Assembly (NCBI GenBank): GCA_963733265.1
Contig: CAVTCF010000002.1
Location: 620,001-684,000 of the forward strand
Direction of reading: 5' to 3'
From: PALSA-1006 sp963733265
GTDB taxonomy: Bacteria > Pseudomonadota > Gammaproteobacteria > Burkholderiales > Gallionellaceae
Length of the DNA stretch: 64,000 nt
How positions within the stretch are numbered: position 1 is the stretch's first letter; every line of letters starts with the position of its first letter. The notes under the pieces are model-generated. The model searched no databases. It saw only the letters and a list, made by a program, of their open reading frames with translations, and had not been told where the DNA came from. Below are positions 32,862-42,328 of the stretch, piece after piece. The position numbers and the translations under genes were made by a program.

Positions 32862-35525
32862 TTAATTCTTGAACGCCTTATCGAGCTGACCTTCCAAATT
32901 CAGCCCACCATCTTCGAGATAGACAAAACTGAACACACACTTTCCGTCACTGCTCGCCGCCCACAATTCGCCAACCTTGCGCTTCTCAATCTCGTAAGGA
33001 TCGTTGCGCAAATGCGCTCCCTTGTATTCGATCACCGCAATGCGACCATCCATCAACTCGACAATAAAGTCCGGGAAGAACCGGCCTTTTGAAGTCGGCA
33101 AACAGAAACCGAACGGCTCTTGTTCCAGATTGCGTATCCAATACCTGACCAGCGGATGTCGGGCGATGAAGCGCGCACACTCGAACTCTTCACCTTTATC
33201 TTTCAGGTTGGCAATAACCGGGTAGTAGTGCTTTTCAAAATTCCAGCGCCCGGCATAGCGGCTGCCTGCCGGTGCGGGATAGCTGCCTTGCTCAAACTTG
33301 AATGTATGCACCCAATCCGGCTCGACTTTCCAGCCGCCATCCAGCACCAGTTGCTGGAACTGTGTCTTGGCGGCTGCCGCGCGCATGTCGGCGATTTGTG
33401 CGTTGAGACGCCGCGCCAACACAAAGCGCATACGTGCCAGCGCGTTAAGCGAAATACGCTGATCATGGAGCAAGTGATTCACCATCGCCGTCAAATAGGC
33501 AAGCAAATGTCCCTGCACGATATCCGGCTGCCGCACCTCGCGGTTTAGCCAGCGCACCAGATCGTCGGTTGTGATGTTGACGTTTACGCCATCCAGTACC
33601 AGTTGCCCGACATCTGCATCGCGAATTCTTACCTGCTTCTGCTGGTCTAGATAAATCTCAAAGGCATTGTCCTGTTCCACCATTTGAAAACCCGGCAGCG
33701 AAACCGGTTGTGCCAACAGATTCAAATCCACATTTTCCAGCACCGCCTCGCGTTCCAATGGAAACAGCGGCGCTTGCGCATTAAATCGGTAGCCCAGTGG
33801 CGGCACAGAAGCGAAATGCATGCCGCGCATCGATGGTGCCGTTTCAGCGGCGAAAATTGCGTTGTGCTGCGTCACCTTCTGGCGTATCAGGTCTTGCTTC
33901 TTTTCGCTGCGCTCGCTAGCCAGCAACAGCTTTTCCACCGTCTCATCCACATGCCCGGTGATAGTCACCAAGGAACCTTTGCCGGTGGGCGCGGGCGCAA
34001 TGGTAATGCCCGCCGCATGTTGTAACCCGGCAGCATTGCTAACCTCGATAATCGTTGTTACAGGTGGAAGTTCGGGTATCGGTTTTGTTGCATCGAACAA
34101 TGGCATTTGCGGTGCAATCATCGAAGCTACATCCAGCGCCTCGAAGCCCATACCACTTACCAATCTATCCACCAACGCACCCGCAGCATGGGCAAAGGTC
34201 GATTCGCACACATGCGCATAAGCGCGGTTAAGCGCCTCGCGTCCACGGCGCTTCGCATAAGGCATACGCAACACGCGCCCGAGCAACTGCTCCACCGCCG
34301 TAGCGCTTGAAAGCGGCTGCAATGAACACAACACATAGGCAAACGGACAATCCCATCCTTCGCGCAATGCCTGCACGGTGATGATGTAGCGCAACTGGGT
34401 AGCCGGTGAAAATACATCCACCCCTTCCAGATCGCGCTGGCTGCCCGTGGCAATCGCAATCTGTTCTTCGGGAATATGCAGCTCGTTGATCAGGTGCTGG
34501 CGCAAGGCTTCCGGCGGCACGGCATCATTCACGTTCTGCGCCTGAAATAATGCGATAGGGCGCACGTAGGCATCGCCCGCCGCCTGTGCTTGCTGCGCCT
34601 CGGTTTCCAGCCATTGGCGAGTTTGCACCGCGCCGAACACTGCGGACTGCCAGCCCTCGGCATGTTCGCGCAAAGTGATCGGCAACTTGATCATGTCCTC
34701 GGCCTGCAACTCCTGCGCCGAAACGTGGTACAGCACATTGCTCTGCTGCGGCAAGGGCGTGGCCGTCAGTTCAAGAATCGCGGATGGATTCAGGCGCTTC
34801 AACGCAACAAAACTTTTCTCCGTCTTGGTGTTGTGCGCCTCATCCACCACGATGAGCGGATTTTGCAACGCGAGCCAGTTGGCGAGTGAATAGCGCGCCT
34901 GCCCGACATAGGCTTTGAGAGGCGAATTCGCATCCTGCACATCCTCCGCTTGCACAAAAGCATCCGGCACATCTTTCAAGCAAGCCAGCTTTTCCGCTGA
35001 CAGCGATTTGAAATGCCGTTCGAACGCTTCCGAGAACGCGTACACATTGCGCGTATCCGCCGCTTCCACGCGGAAGCTCTGTATCGTCGCCACCACCACA
35101 ATGGTTTGCCGTCCCCAATCAGTCGGCGAAAGTGTACTCACGCGGTCGAGGTCGCACACCTGCAAACGCTGACCGTAGGCGTCCTCCAAGGCAGTGCGGT
35201 AAGGATGCCCCGGCGTCTGCAACGCATTCAACGTCTGCGAACGAATCGCATCCGATGGCACCAGCCACACCGCGACAGGCGCATCGTTCGATTGCCACTC
35301 GCGCGCCATGCGCACGATGGCATGTGAAGCCAGCAGAGTCTTGCCGCCGCCGGTAGGAATGCGTAAACACACACAGGGGATTTCACCAAACGCCTCACCT
35401 TGATACGGCCTGTTAGAGTGTTGCTGAAATGCAGTGGCCGCGCCAACGGTAGTGGCATCGTGCAAATAGGCAGAGAGCGCCGACAGCGCGGCAGACTGGT
35501 AACTCTTGAGCGTCAGGTCGGCCAT
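32862..35525 (-). CDS. res: Type III restriction enzyme, Res subunit
   Basis: An 887-residue helicase-nuclease. Superfamily 2 motifs: Walker A IPTGGGKTLLASHAI, motif II LIVVDEAHNTKTEKS, motif III AILELTATPLPQ and motif VI AVEQLLGRVLRMPYAKRRGR. The C-terminal endonuclease has FFPDFIVELMDG followed by IAVIEYKGAHL, a PD-(D/E)xK nuclease. The start is ATG 35525, two bases after the mod stop codon; a longer open frame upstream overlaps mod. Together with the methylase it would cut unmodified DNA. All motifs seem intact. Confidence 0.95.
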   Translation of the reverse strand: MADLTLKSYQSAALSALSAYLHDATTVGAATAFQQHSNRPYQGEAFGEIPCVCLRIPTGGGKTLLASHAIVRMAREWQSNDAPVAVWLVPSDAIRSQTLNALQTPGHPYRTALEDAYGQRLQVCDLDRVSTLSPTDWGRQTIVVVATIQSFRVEAADTRNVYAFSEAFERHFKSLSAEKLACLKDVPDAFVQAEDVQDANSPLKAYVGQARYSLANWLALQNPLIVVDEAHNTKTEKSFVALKRLNPSAILELTATPLPQQSNVLYHVSAQELQAEDMIKLPITLREHAEGWQSAVFGAVQTRQWLETEAQQAQAAGDAYVRPIALFQAQNVNDAVPPEALRQHLINELHIPEEQIAIATGSQRDLEGVDVFSPATQLRYIITVQALREGWDCPFAYVLCSLQPLSSATAVEQLLGRVLRMPYAKRRGREALNRAYAHVCESTFAHAAGALVDRLVSGMGFEALDVASMIAPQMPLFDATKPIPELPPVTTIIEVSNAAGLQHAAGITIAPAPTGKGSLVTITGHVDETVEKLLLASERSEKKQDLIRQKVTQHNAIFAAETAPSMRGMHFASVPPLGYRFNAQAPLFPLEREAVLENVDLNLLAQPVSLPGFQMVEQDNAFEIYLDQQKQVRIRDADVGQLVLDGVNVNITTDDLVRWLNREVRQPDIVQGHLLAYLTAMVNHLLHDQRISLNALARMRFVLARRLNAQIADMRAAAAKTQFQQLVLDGGWKVEPDWVHTFKFEQGSYPAPAGSRYAGRWNFEKHYYPVIANLKDKGEEFECARFIARHPLVRYWIRNLEQEPFGFCLPTSKGRFFPDFIVELMDGRIAVIEYKGAHLRNDPYEIEKRKVGELWAASSDGKCVFSFVYLEDGGLNLEGQLDKAFKN

Positions 35526-35527
35526 GG

Positions 35528-37087
35528 TTATCGCGCCTTTACATCGTAAGGAATATGTTTGAACGTCACGTCCACCGCAGCCAGCCGCGCCGCACCCAAG
35601 CGGCATGCCTCGCCGTAAATAATCTTCGGCCCGTCGTGCGGACAGATACGGTCTATTGCCGCTAGCACTTCGTTGGTCAGCACATTACCCGAAGCCGGAC
35701 GCTTGTCGCCGAGGATGCCATTGAACAGCAGATAAATTCCGCGCCCTTCGTGCACGCCGAGCAATGGAGTCTTGTTTTTACTCCCCGCCCCCGCGTGCGG
35801 GGGCATGGGCGAAGGCGCGCCCGTCTCCTGCATCCACACAAAACTACCCAGAGTGGCAAAGCGCACCGCCGGATGTATGCTGCCATCGGCATTGAACATC
35901 GGCTCGCCCAAACGCAGGAAGCGAAAACCGCCGCCGCCCTGCCAGTTCACCGCCTGCGAGATGCCGCCCTGTTCGCCTTCGATCACCTTTTGCAAACGGG
36001 GCAGGCAATGCGTCCCCGCATGTTCGCCCATCTCGATGCCGATCCAGCGCCGCCCCATCTTGTGCGCCACGGCGGCGGTCGTGCCGCTACCGAGAAAGCT
36101 GTCGAGAACGAGATCACCGGGGTTGGTGGCAATTTCGAGAACGCGCTGAATCAATTTTTCTGGTTTTGGCGTAATGAAATCGTCTACCAAAGATAAGCTA
36201 TCCAATACAGCTCGCACTTCTTTCCGCGACGCATCGGTATGGCTCGCATACTCGTGAGACCAAAGAGTCTGCGGCACGATGCCTTGATTACGCAGCAGGT
36301 GTTTATACCTCTTAAACGATGGCGTTTTACCAAGGCCATCCTTTCCCCAGTAAATAAATCCTTCAGCTACATGTCGTAAATGCTCTTCCTTCGAGTATGC
36401 CCAAACACGAGTTTTGCTGGGGAAAATCTCTTCCCCTGTATTGGGTTGAGTAATCGGGTAGTAAAGATTTGGACGTTCTTCAAATGACTTGCTACAGGTG
36501 TAATCACTATTGCGAAAATTTCCCTTCTCGTCCTCGAATTTGTATTGACGATCTTTCTCTTCGGTTCGCGGAATAAGATTTCTCAACCAGCTTTCTGATT
36601 TTCGAAAAACCAACAAATGGTCGTGCATCGGCGCAATGGTTTTGTGGTCGTTGGCAACAGCATATTTTTTCTGCCAAACCACGTTCGCCACAAAATTCTT
36701 CCGCCCAAACACCTCATCCATCAACACCTTCAGGTAGTGCCCTTCGTTGTCGTCTATGGTTACCCAGATGCTGCCGGATTCATGCAGCAGTTCGCGCAGC
36801 AGCACGAGGCGCGGATACATCATGGACAGCCACTGGCTGTGTTCGAGGTTGTCGTCGTAATGTTCGAATGCACTCTTGGTGTTGTACGGCGGGTCGATGA
36901 AAATGCACTTCACTCGACCGCGATAGAACGGCAGCAGCGCTTTGAGCGCATCGAGGTTGTCGCCCTGAATCAGCAGATTCTCCGCATTGCCATCGCCGTG
37001 TTCGGACACGGGATCGAGTACGCGGTACGGTACTTTGTCGGATAAGGTCAGCGCCTCAGCGCGGTTGAGCCAGTCTAGCGTAGGCAT
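35528..37087 (-). CDS. mod: Type III DNA methyltransferase, Mod subunit
   Basis: A 519-residue N6-adenine methylase. The catalytic motif IV is CIFIDPPYNTKSAFEHYDDN near residue 67; the SAM-binding motif I is VLDSFLGSGTTAAVAHKMG near residue 330, so the order is that of the beta class. Between them lies the variable target-recognition region (about 135-300). The long C-terminal part includes a proline/glycine-rich segment (GAPSPMPPHAGAGSK). It gives sequence specificity to the restriction complex with Res. The recognition sequence cannot be predicted. Confidence 0.95.
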   Translation of the reverse strand: MPTLDWLNRAEALTLSDKVPYRVLDPVSEHGDGNAENLLIQGDNLDALKALLPFYRGRVKCIFIDPPYNTKSAFEHYDDNLEHSQWLSMMYPRLVLLRELLHESGSIWVTIDDNEGHYLKVLMDEVFGRKNFVANVVWQKKYAVANDHKTIAPMHDHLLVFRKSESWLRNLIPRTEEKDRQYKFEDEKGNFRNSDYTCSKSFEERPNLYYPITQPNTGEEIFPSKTRVWAYSKEEHLRHVAEGFIYWGKDGLGKTPSFKRYKHLLRNQGIVPQTLWSHEYASHTDASRKEVRAVLDSLSLVDDFITPKPEKLIQRVLEIATNPGDLVLDSFLGSGTTAAVAHKMGRRWIGIEMGEHAGTHCLPRLQKVIEGEQGGISQAVNWQGGGGFRFLRLGEPMFNADGSIHPAVRFATLGSFVWMQETGAPSPMPPHAGAGSKNKTPLLGVHEGRGIYLLFNGILGDKRPASGNVLTNEVLAAIDRICPHDGPKIIYGEACRLGAARLAAVDVTFKHIPYDVKAR

Positions 37088-37133
37088 GGGTTAATGATTC
37101 CCCTGACTGACTTCCAGCTTTTTGAGTTGGTCT

Positions 37134-37373
37134 TTATTCATGAGTCCCGTTTGTATTAATTATAGCCATGAATTCTTCCGGTACTTCCGCCGCTTCAATT
37201 AGCCTGAATAATTCATCCAAATCGGCAGCTTTATTCTTTTTGGGTGTGAGCGTAACCACGCCGGTAACTTCGTTTTTATGCACCCAGACTTCGTCGCCCA
37301 GCATCCTGCATGACTTGGGCAAACGCACTGCCTGACTGTGTCCGTTCTTAAATAGTTTTGCGGTAGCTAACAT
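37134..37373 (-). CDS. VapB/MazE-type antitoxin without a visible toxin
   Basis: A 79-residue protein with an N-terminal AbrB-type hairpin (TAKLFKNGHSQAVRLPKSCR, then GDEVWVHKNEVTG) and a helical tail (DLDELFRLIEAAEVPEEFMA). This is the VagC/VapB class. No PIN or MazF gene follows: downstream there is only a 16-codon frame (MNKDQLKKLEVSQGNH, 37141-37091) overlapping its end, then mod. The toxin may have been lost, or the protein may regulate the restriction-modification genes. Confidence 0.85.
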   Translation of the reverse strand: MLATAKLFKNGHSQAVRLPKSCRMLGDEVWVHKNEVTGVVTLTPKKNKAADLDELFRLIEAAEVPEEFMAIINTNGTHE

Positions 37374-37526
37374 GGCAGCCTCTTTGTAGCAATGAATTCG
37401 CAGCTACTTTATCTCAAGTCAGGTGATAAGGTCGAGTTAGCAAAGCCGGACAAGTGAGGAATGATGGGGGGCTTTTCGTAGTAAATTTACGATGCTATCA
37501 ACCACAAAAACTAAACCCCTCCCACC

Positions 37527-37544
37527 CTCCCCTTGTCAGGGGAG
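37527..37544. repeat. GC-rich hairpin in the trpS-vapB gap
   Basis: CTCCCC-TTGTCA-GGGGAG forms a perfect 6-bp stem and sits in a C-rich run (ACCCCTCCCACC). It has no T tract, so it is not a clear terminator. It resembles short dispersed palindromes found between genes in some betaproteobacteria. The rest of 37374-37634 holds nothing I recognise. Confidence 0.4.
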
Positions 37545-37634
37545 GAGCCACATCTGCATCCATAAAATACTATTGCACTTTTCATTTACCAAAAAACAAC
37601 TATCAGCAAATTTAATAACTTAACGGCTAAGTGA

Positions 37635-38837
37635 CTAGCTGTAACTCAGCCCCATCGCTTCACGCACATCGCGCATGGTTTCGCCTGCCAGTTTGCGCGC
37701 TTTTTCGCAGCCGTCGGCGATGATGTTGCGCACCAGTGTCGGGTCGTCCAGATATTGCTGCGCGCGTTCACGCATTGGTTTTTGTTCTTCCAATACAGAA
37801 GCAATGAGCGGCTGTTTGCATTCGATGCAACCGATGCCAGCAGTCTTGCAACCGTGTTGCGCCCACTGCCTTGTTTCCTCACTTGAATACACAAGATGCA
37901 GTTGCCACACCGGACAGCGCTCGGGGTTGCCCGCGTCGGTGCGGCGGATGCGCGCCGGATCGGTCGGCATGGTGCGGATTTTTTTGCTTACCGAAGCTTC
38001 ATCTTCACGCAGCGTGATGACATTACCGTAGGATTTGGACATTTTCTGCCCATCCAGTCCCGGCATTTTTGAAGCCTTGGTGAGCATGGCATGCGGTTCG
38101 GACAGGATCATCTTGCCGCCGCCTTCGAGGTAGCCAAACAAGCGTTCACGGTCGCCGATGCTCAAGCTTTGCTGTTCGTCGAGCAAAGACTTGGCGGATT
38201 CCAACGCGCCATCGTCGCCCTGCTCCTGATAGCGATTACGCAACTCGGTGTAGAGTTTTGCTTTCTTGCTACCCAGTTTTTTCACGGCTGCCTCGGCCTT
38301 TTCTTCAAAGCCCGGTTCACGCCCGTACATGTGGTTAAAGCGCCGCGTCAGTTCGCGGGTAAATTCGATATGCGGAATTTGATCTTCGCCCACCGGCACG
38401 TGGGTGGCGCGATAGATCAAAATATCGGCGCTCATCAGCAGCGGATAGCCGAGAAAACCATAGGTAGTGAGATCCTTGGTTGTCAGCTTTTCCTGTTGAT
38501 CTTTATAGGTCGGCACGCGTTCCAGCCAGCCCAGCGGCGTGATCATGGACAAGAGCAAGTTCAATTCGGCATGTTCCGGCACTCTGGACTGAATAAACAG
38601 CGTGGCACGCGCCGGATCAACTCCCGCCGCCAACCAATCGACCACCATATCCCACACGCTTTGTTCGATTACTTGGGGGGTATCGTAATGTGTGGTTAAG
38701 GCATGCCAATCGGCAACAAAGAACAGGCACTCGAACTCCTGTTGCATTTCCACCCAGTTCTTCAACACCCCATGATAATGCCCCAAGTGCAAACTGCCCG
38801 TGGGGCGCATTCCGGATAACACGCGATCAGCAAACAT
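37635..38837 (-). CDS. trpS: Tryptophanyl-tRNA synthetase
   Basis: Class I synthetase of 400 residues that charges tRNA-Trp. The HIGH-type motif is in GMRPTGSLHLGHYHGVLKNW; the KMSKS motif is intact in MPGLDGQKMSKSYGNVITL. It is about 60 residues longer than the common E. coli type, with a charged insertion near KLGSKKAKLYTELRNRYQEQ, a form known in many betaproteobacteria. ATG 38837 is preferred to one two codons upstream. It follows a site-2 protease gene closely. Confidence 0.96.
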   Translation of the reverse strand: MFADRVLSGMRPTGSLHLGHYHGVLKNWVEMQQEFECLFFVADWHALTTHYDTPQVIEQSVWDMVVDWLAAGVDPARATLFIQSRVPEHAELNLLLSMITPLGWLERVPTYKDQQEKLTTKDLTTYGFLGYPLLMSADILIYRATHVPVGEDQIPHIEFTRELTRRFNHMYGREPGFEEKAEAAVKKLGSKKAKLYTELRNRYQEQGDDGALESAKSLLDEQQSLSIGDRERLFGYLEGGGKMILSEPHAMLTKASKMPGLDGQKMSKSYGNVITLREDEASVSKKIRTMPTDPARIRRTDAGNPERCPVWQLHLVYSSEETRQWAQHGCKTAGIGCIECKQPLIASVLEEQKPMRERAQQYLDDPTLVRNIIADGCEKARKLAGETMRDVREAMGLSYS

Positions 38838-38846
38838 AGTCAATAC

Positions 38847-39494
38847 TCAAAACCCAAAAATAAAATTAATTAATGTAATCAGCCAGACGATAGGTGGTCC
38901 TAGAATCCAACCCAACACTGGCGTAATCGCCAAACCGATCAAAATAAACATGCCATACGGCTCGATACTTGCCAACTTCATCGCCAACTGATGCGGCAAC
39001 AAACTGATGGCGATGCGCCCGCCATCCAACGGAGGAATTGGCAATAAATTCAAGACCATCAAAACGACGTTTATTTTAATACCTATTTGGGCCATTTCCA
39101 TCAAAGGTTGGGAATAATAACTCTCCGGTGCCATCAGCGCGACCTTGACCCACAATCCCCAAAATAAGGCCATAAAAAAATTGGCTGCCGGTCCCGCCAG
39201 AGCGACCCACAACATATCCTGTTTTGGATGGCGTAATGCGCCAAAATTGACCGGTACGGGTTTTGCCCAGCCGAACAGTATACCGCCAAGCCAAAGCGTA
39301 AGTATCGGTAACAAAACCGTCCCCACCGGGTCAATATGGCGCAGCGGATTCAAACTGATACGCCCCTGCTGGTAAGCTGTCATATCGCCGAAATGGCGGG
39401 CAACGTATCCGTGTGCGGCCTCATGCAGTGTAATTGCGAACAGCACCGGAATAGCGCCGATGGCAACCGCTTGGATTAATGATTGAAAGTCCAT
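38847..39494 (-). CDS. Site-2 protease family membrane metalloprotease
   Basis: A 215-residue polytopic membrane protein of peptidase family M50. The zinc site H-E-x-x-H is in LFAITLHEAAHGYVARHFG, and the third ligand motif is NLLPIPPLDGGRIAISLLP. About five membrane segments are visible. It is the short form without PDZ or CBS domains, often found between a YciO protein and trpS in betaproteobacteria. Substrate unknown. Confidence 0.93.
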   Translation of the reverse strand: MDFQSLIQAVAIGAIPVLFAITLHEAAHGYVARHFGDMTAYQQGRISLNPLRHIDPVGTVLLPILTLWLGGILFGWAKPVPVNFGALRHPKQDMLWVALAGPAANFFMALFWGLWVKVALMAPESYYSQPLMEMAQIGIKINVVLMVLNLLPIPPLDGGRIAISLLPHQLAMKLASIEPYGMFILIGLAITPVLGWILGPPIVWLITLINFIFGF

Positions 39495-39500
39495 TTAATA

Positions 39501-40142
39501 TTATTTCTCGTCAAATTCGGCTATGCCGAAGTGGCTCACATCGCCCTTGCCTCGCCGTAGCAATACAGGTACGGCTTCTGTTAAATCTATTACGGTAGTC
39601 GGTTCAACACCGACTATTCCCCCCTCGATAATTAAATCCACTCTGGATTCCAAGCGCTCGCGAATCTCTTCAATTTCGGTGAGAGGATCAGATGCGTCCG
39701 GCAAAATTAGCGTTGAGCTGATCAACGGCTCGCCCAACTCGACCAGTAATGCAAGTGCCACCGGATGATCCGGAATTCTCAGGCCAATAGTGCTCCGCTT
39801 GGGGTGTTGCAAGCGGCGTGGCACTTCTTTGGTCGCTTCCAGAATAAAGGTATAACTGCCGGGTGTATTATTTTTTAACAAACGAAACTGCGCATTATCA
39901 ACCCGCGCGTAGTGCGCCAATTCGGACAAATCATGGCAAACCAAAGTCATGTGATGCTTGTCATCCACGCCGCGAATCTGACGAATACGGGTTACTGCAT
40001 CTTTATCATTTAAATGACAACCCAATGCATAACCTGAATCGGTTGGATAGACGATCACTGCACCTTCCCGAATTAATGCGGCGGCTTGTTTAATCAGGCG
40101 TGCCTGCGGATTATCGGGGTAAATCGAAAAAAATTGCGACAT
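39501..40142 (-). CDS. YciO/Sua5/YrdC-family threonylcarbamoyl-AMP synthase-like protein
   Basis: A 213-residue protein of the Sua5-YciO-YrdC family, which forms threonylcarbamoyl-AMP for t6A modification of tRNA. Key segments: REGAVIVYPTDSGYALGC, IRQIRGVDDKHHMTLVCHDL, FILEATKEVPRRLQHPKRST and IGLRIPDHPVALALL. The residues KR-S/T-IG and the SST motif (EPLISSTLILPDA) are present. The sequence is closest to the YciO branch, whose biochemical role is less certain. The ATG at 40142 is used; an upstream frame overlaps the PHP gene. Confidence 0.9.
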   Translation of the reverse strand: MSQFFSIYPDNPQARLIKQAAALIREGAVIVYPTDSGYALGCHLNDKDAVTRIRQIRGVDDKHHMTLVCHDLSELAHYARVDNAQFRLLKNNTPGSYTFILEATKEVPRRLQHPKRSTIGLRIPDHPVALALLVELGEPLISSTLILPDASDPLTEIEEIRERLESRVDLIIEGGIVGVEPTTVIDLTEAVPVLLRRGKGDVSHFGIAEFDEK

Positions 40143-40156
40143 AACACTTCCTGAAA

Positions 40157-41008
40157 TTAATCTTCCCACGCACCCCAAACAGGTTTGCACTCCAAGGGCA
40201 AATCGGGTAATCGCCCCAAGTCCCGATAGCTTTCACCCGGCCCGTGGTAATCCGAGCCACACGAGCTGAATAAACCGAACTCGGTGGCATAACGCGCGAA
40301 TTCAGCGTACTGCGGCGGCGTATGGCTACCCGTCACCACTTCGATAGCGCGTCCCCCCATTGCTGCAAACTCTTCCAGCAACTCACGCAAAGTTGGTTTC
40401 CCCATCGCCTTGCGTCCGGCGGTATATCGCCCCGGATGTGCTATTACAGCGATGCCACCCGCCCCCCGAATCCAGTCGACGGCGTCTTGCAAACTTGCCC
40501 ATTGATGCGGCACATAACCCGGCTTGCCTTTGACCAGATAGCGCTTAAATACACTTCCCACATCTTTGCAATATCCTGCCTCGACCATGTACCTCGCAAA
40601 ATGGGTTCTGCCGATAATTTCCGGATTGGCCGCATAACGATAAGCACCTTCCAGCGTGCCACTGATGCCACAGCGCGCCAATGACTCTGCCATCAATTCG
40701 GCGCGACGCCTGCGCCCGCTGCGTATGCCATTCAAGCCGTCAACAAGCGCAGGGAAGTGCGGATCAATTTGCAGGCCCACAATATGCAGGGTAAAGGTGC
40801 GCCAGGTTACCGAAATCTCGACTCCGTTGATAAATTCAATGCCCAAACGGGCTGCTGCCTTTGCTGCCTCGTCCAAACCGTCCACATTATCATGATCGGT
40901 CAGCGCCAGGAACTTGACACCCCGTTCAGCCGCGCGCGTGACTAACTCGGTTGGCGTCAACAAACCATCCGAAACGGTGGAATGACAGTGCAGGTCATAA
41001 TCTATCAT
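40157..41008 (-). CDS. PHP-domain phosphoesterase
   Basis: A 283-residue PHP-fold enzyme. Metal-binding motifs are DYDLHCHSTVSDGLLTP (H-x-H), FLALTDHDNVDGLDE (D-H-D), INGVEISVTW, VIAHPGRY, and SSCGSDYHGPGESYRDLG near the end. Such proteins act as 3',5'-nucleoside bisphosphate phosphatases or 5'-3' exonucleases (RNase AM). ATG 41008 is chosen; a GTG nine codons upstream would overlap rnfH. It is followed closely by the YciO-like gene. Confidence 0.93.
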   Translation of the reverse strand: MIDYDLHCHSTVSDGLLTPTELVTRAAERGVKFLALTDHDNVDGLDEAAKAAARLGIEFINGVEISVTWRTFTLHIVGLQIDPHFPALVDGLNGIRSGRRRRAELMAESLARCGISGTLEGAYRYAANPEIIGRTHFARYMVEAGYCKDVGSVFKRYLVKGKPGYVPHQWASLQDAVDWIRGAGGIAVIAHPGRYTAGRKAMGKPTLRELLEEFAAMGGRAIEVVTGSHTPPQYAEFARYATEFGLFSSCGSDYHGPGESYRDLGRLPDLPLECKPVWGAWED

Positions 41009-41012
41009 CAAA

Positions 41013-41333
41013 TCAGGCTGCGATATCGCCGCCACCTTTTTTCATAACCTTGCCCTCTTCAGCGCGTTTTTTTCTGACTTCTTTCGGGTCGGCAATTAAC
41101 GGGCGATATATCTCCACGCGATCTTTTTCGCGTAGCACGACATCCGTCTTGCTAAGTTTGCCATACAAACCAAATTTGCCTTTTTCCAAATCGATCTCGG
41201 GATGCTTGTCCTGCAAACCGGAAAGTTTGACCGCATCGGCAATCGTCGACTTTTCAGGAACTTCAAGCTTGAGCAAAGTCTGCTCATGCGGCAAAGCATA
41301 AACCACTTCAATTTTAATTTTATTTGCACTCAT
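41013..41333 (-). CDS. rnfH: RnfH-family ubiquitin-like protein
   Basis: A 106-residue beta-grasp protein: IKIEVVYALPHEQTLLKLEV, STIADAVKLSGLQDKHPEID and VEIYRPLIADPKEVRKKRAE are family hallmarks. Molecular function is not settled. It overlaps the end of ratA by 4 bp (ATGA). RatA-RnfH pairs commonly lie opposite smpB, as here. Confidence 0.95.
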   Translation of the reverse strand: MSANKIKIEVVYALPHEQTLLKLEVPEKSTIADAVKLSGLQDKHPEIDLEKGKFGLYGKLSKTDVVLREKDRVEIYRPLIADPKEVRKKRAEEGKVMKKGGGDIAA

Positions 41334-41767
41334 TTTGTTACATAGACCTTTTCTGCCCTGTGGGTAAATGCATCCACAAAGCTGTTTGCGACGAAATGAA
41401 ATACCGGGCCTAGAATTTTTTCCAGTAACTTATTGGAAAACTCATAATGCAGCTTGAACTCTATTTTACAGGCAGAAGGCGAAAGTTCGGTAAAATGCCA
41501 GTTTCCATCCAGACACCGAAATGGGCCATCCTGCAAAGTCATCTCTATGTTATGCGGCGGTTGACGCACATTTTCGGTCGTAAAACTTTGTTTGATCTGA
41601 AGATAATTGATATGAACGGTTGCATGTATCTTGTTTTTCCCCACCTCGCTCACACTGGCTCCGCCACACCAGGGCAGAAACAAGGGATAGTCTGCCACAT
41701 TATCGACCAGCGCAAACATCTGCTCCGCGCTGTAGGGAAGTAATACCGATTTTTCAACTAATGCCAT
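41330..41767 (-). CDS. ratA: RatA-type START-domain protein (coenzyme Q-binding)
   Basis: A 145-residue SRPBCC/START-fold protein: KSVLLPYSAEQMFALVDNVA, DYPLFLPWCGGASVSEVGKN and LLEKILGPVFHFVANSFVDA. Homologues bind ubiquinone (Coq10-like) or, in E. coli, were reported to block 70S ribosome assembly. The gene faces smpB from the opposite strand across about 100 bp and overlaps rnfH. Confidence 0.94.
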   Translation of the reverse strand: MALVEKSVLLPYSAEQMFALVDNVADYPLFLPWCGGASVSEVGKNKIHATVHINYLQIKQSFTTENVRQPPHNIEMTLQDGPFRCLDGNWHFTELSPSACKIEFKLHYEFSNKLLEKILGPVFHFVANSFVDAFTHRAEKVYVTK

Positions 41768-41868
41768 CGCTTACAAAGTTCTCAATGCAAAGACTGGTAG
41801 AATATCCCATCACACAGTAAAACACACCTGCCTTATAAAGCAATACATCTTGAAATTGGATCAGCGGC

Positions 41869-42318
41869 ATGAGCATCATACAAAACAAAAAAGCTTTTCA
41901 CGAATATTTTATCGAGGAACGCTACGAGGCGGGACTCATGCTGGAAGGCTGGGAAGTCAAAGCTATTCGCGCAGGAAGAGCGCAACTCAAAGAAGCCTAC
42001 GTCATCATCAAAGATGGCGCGCTCTTTCTGTTTGGCTCACATATCAGCCCGCTGCTGAATGCCTCTTCCCATATCCATCCCGATCCCGTTCGGACACGCA
42101 AACTGCTGTTACACCAACGCGAAATAGAAAAGCTCATCGGCAAAGCCCAGCGCGCGGGATTCACTATTATGCCCCTGGATATGCATTACAAGGGCAGCAA
42201 AATCAAGCTCGACATCGGCCTGGCCAAAGGCAAGAAAGAACACGACAAGAGAGCGACTGAAAAAGAACGTGAACACAAGCGGGAAGCTGCTCAAGCGATG
42301 AAGAAGGAGCGGCGCTAA
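41869..42318 (+). CDS. smpB: SsrA-binding protein
   Basis: A 149-residue tmRNA partner that rescues stalled ribosomes. Hallmarks: IIQNKKAFHEYFIEERYEAG, MLEGWEVKAIRAGRAQLKEA, YVIIKDGALFLFGSHISPL and the basic tail KGKKEHDKRATEKEREHKRE. Size is typical. The ORF ends eleven bases before the stop of the convergent histidine kinase gene. The tmRNA gene is not visible in this window. Confidence 0.97.
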   Translation: MSIIQNKKAFHEYFIEERYEAGLMLEGWEVKAIRAGRAQLKEAYVIIKDGALFLFGSHISPLLNASSHIHPDPVRTRKLLLHQREIEKLIGKAQRAGFTIMPLDMHYKGSKIKLDIGLAKGKKEHDKRATEKEREHKREAAQAMKKERR

Positions 42319-42328
42319 GGCTAAAGTA

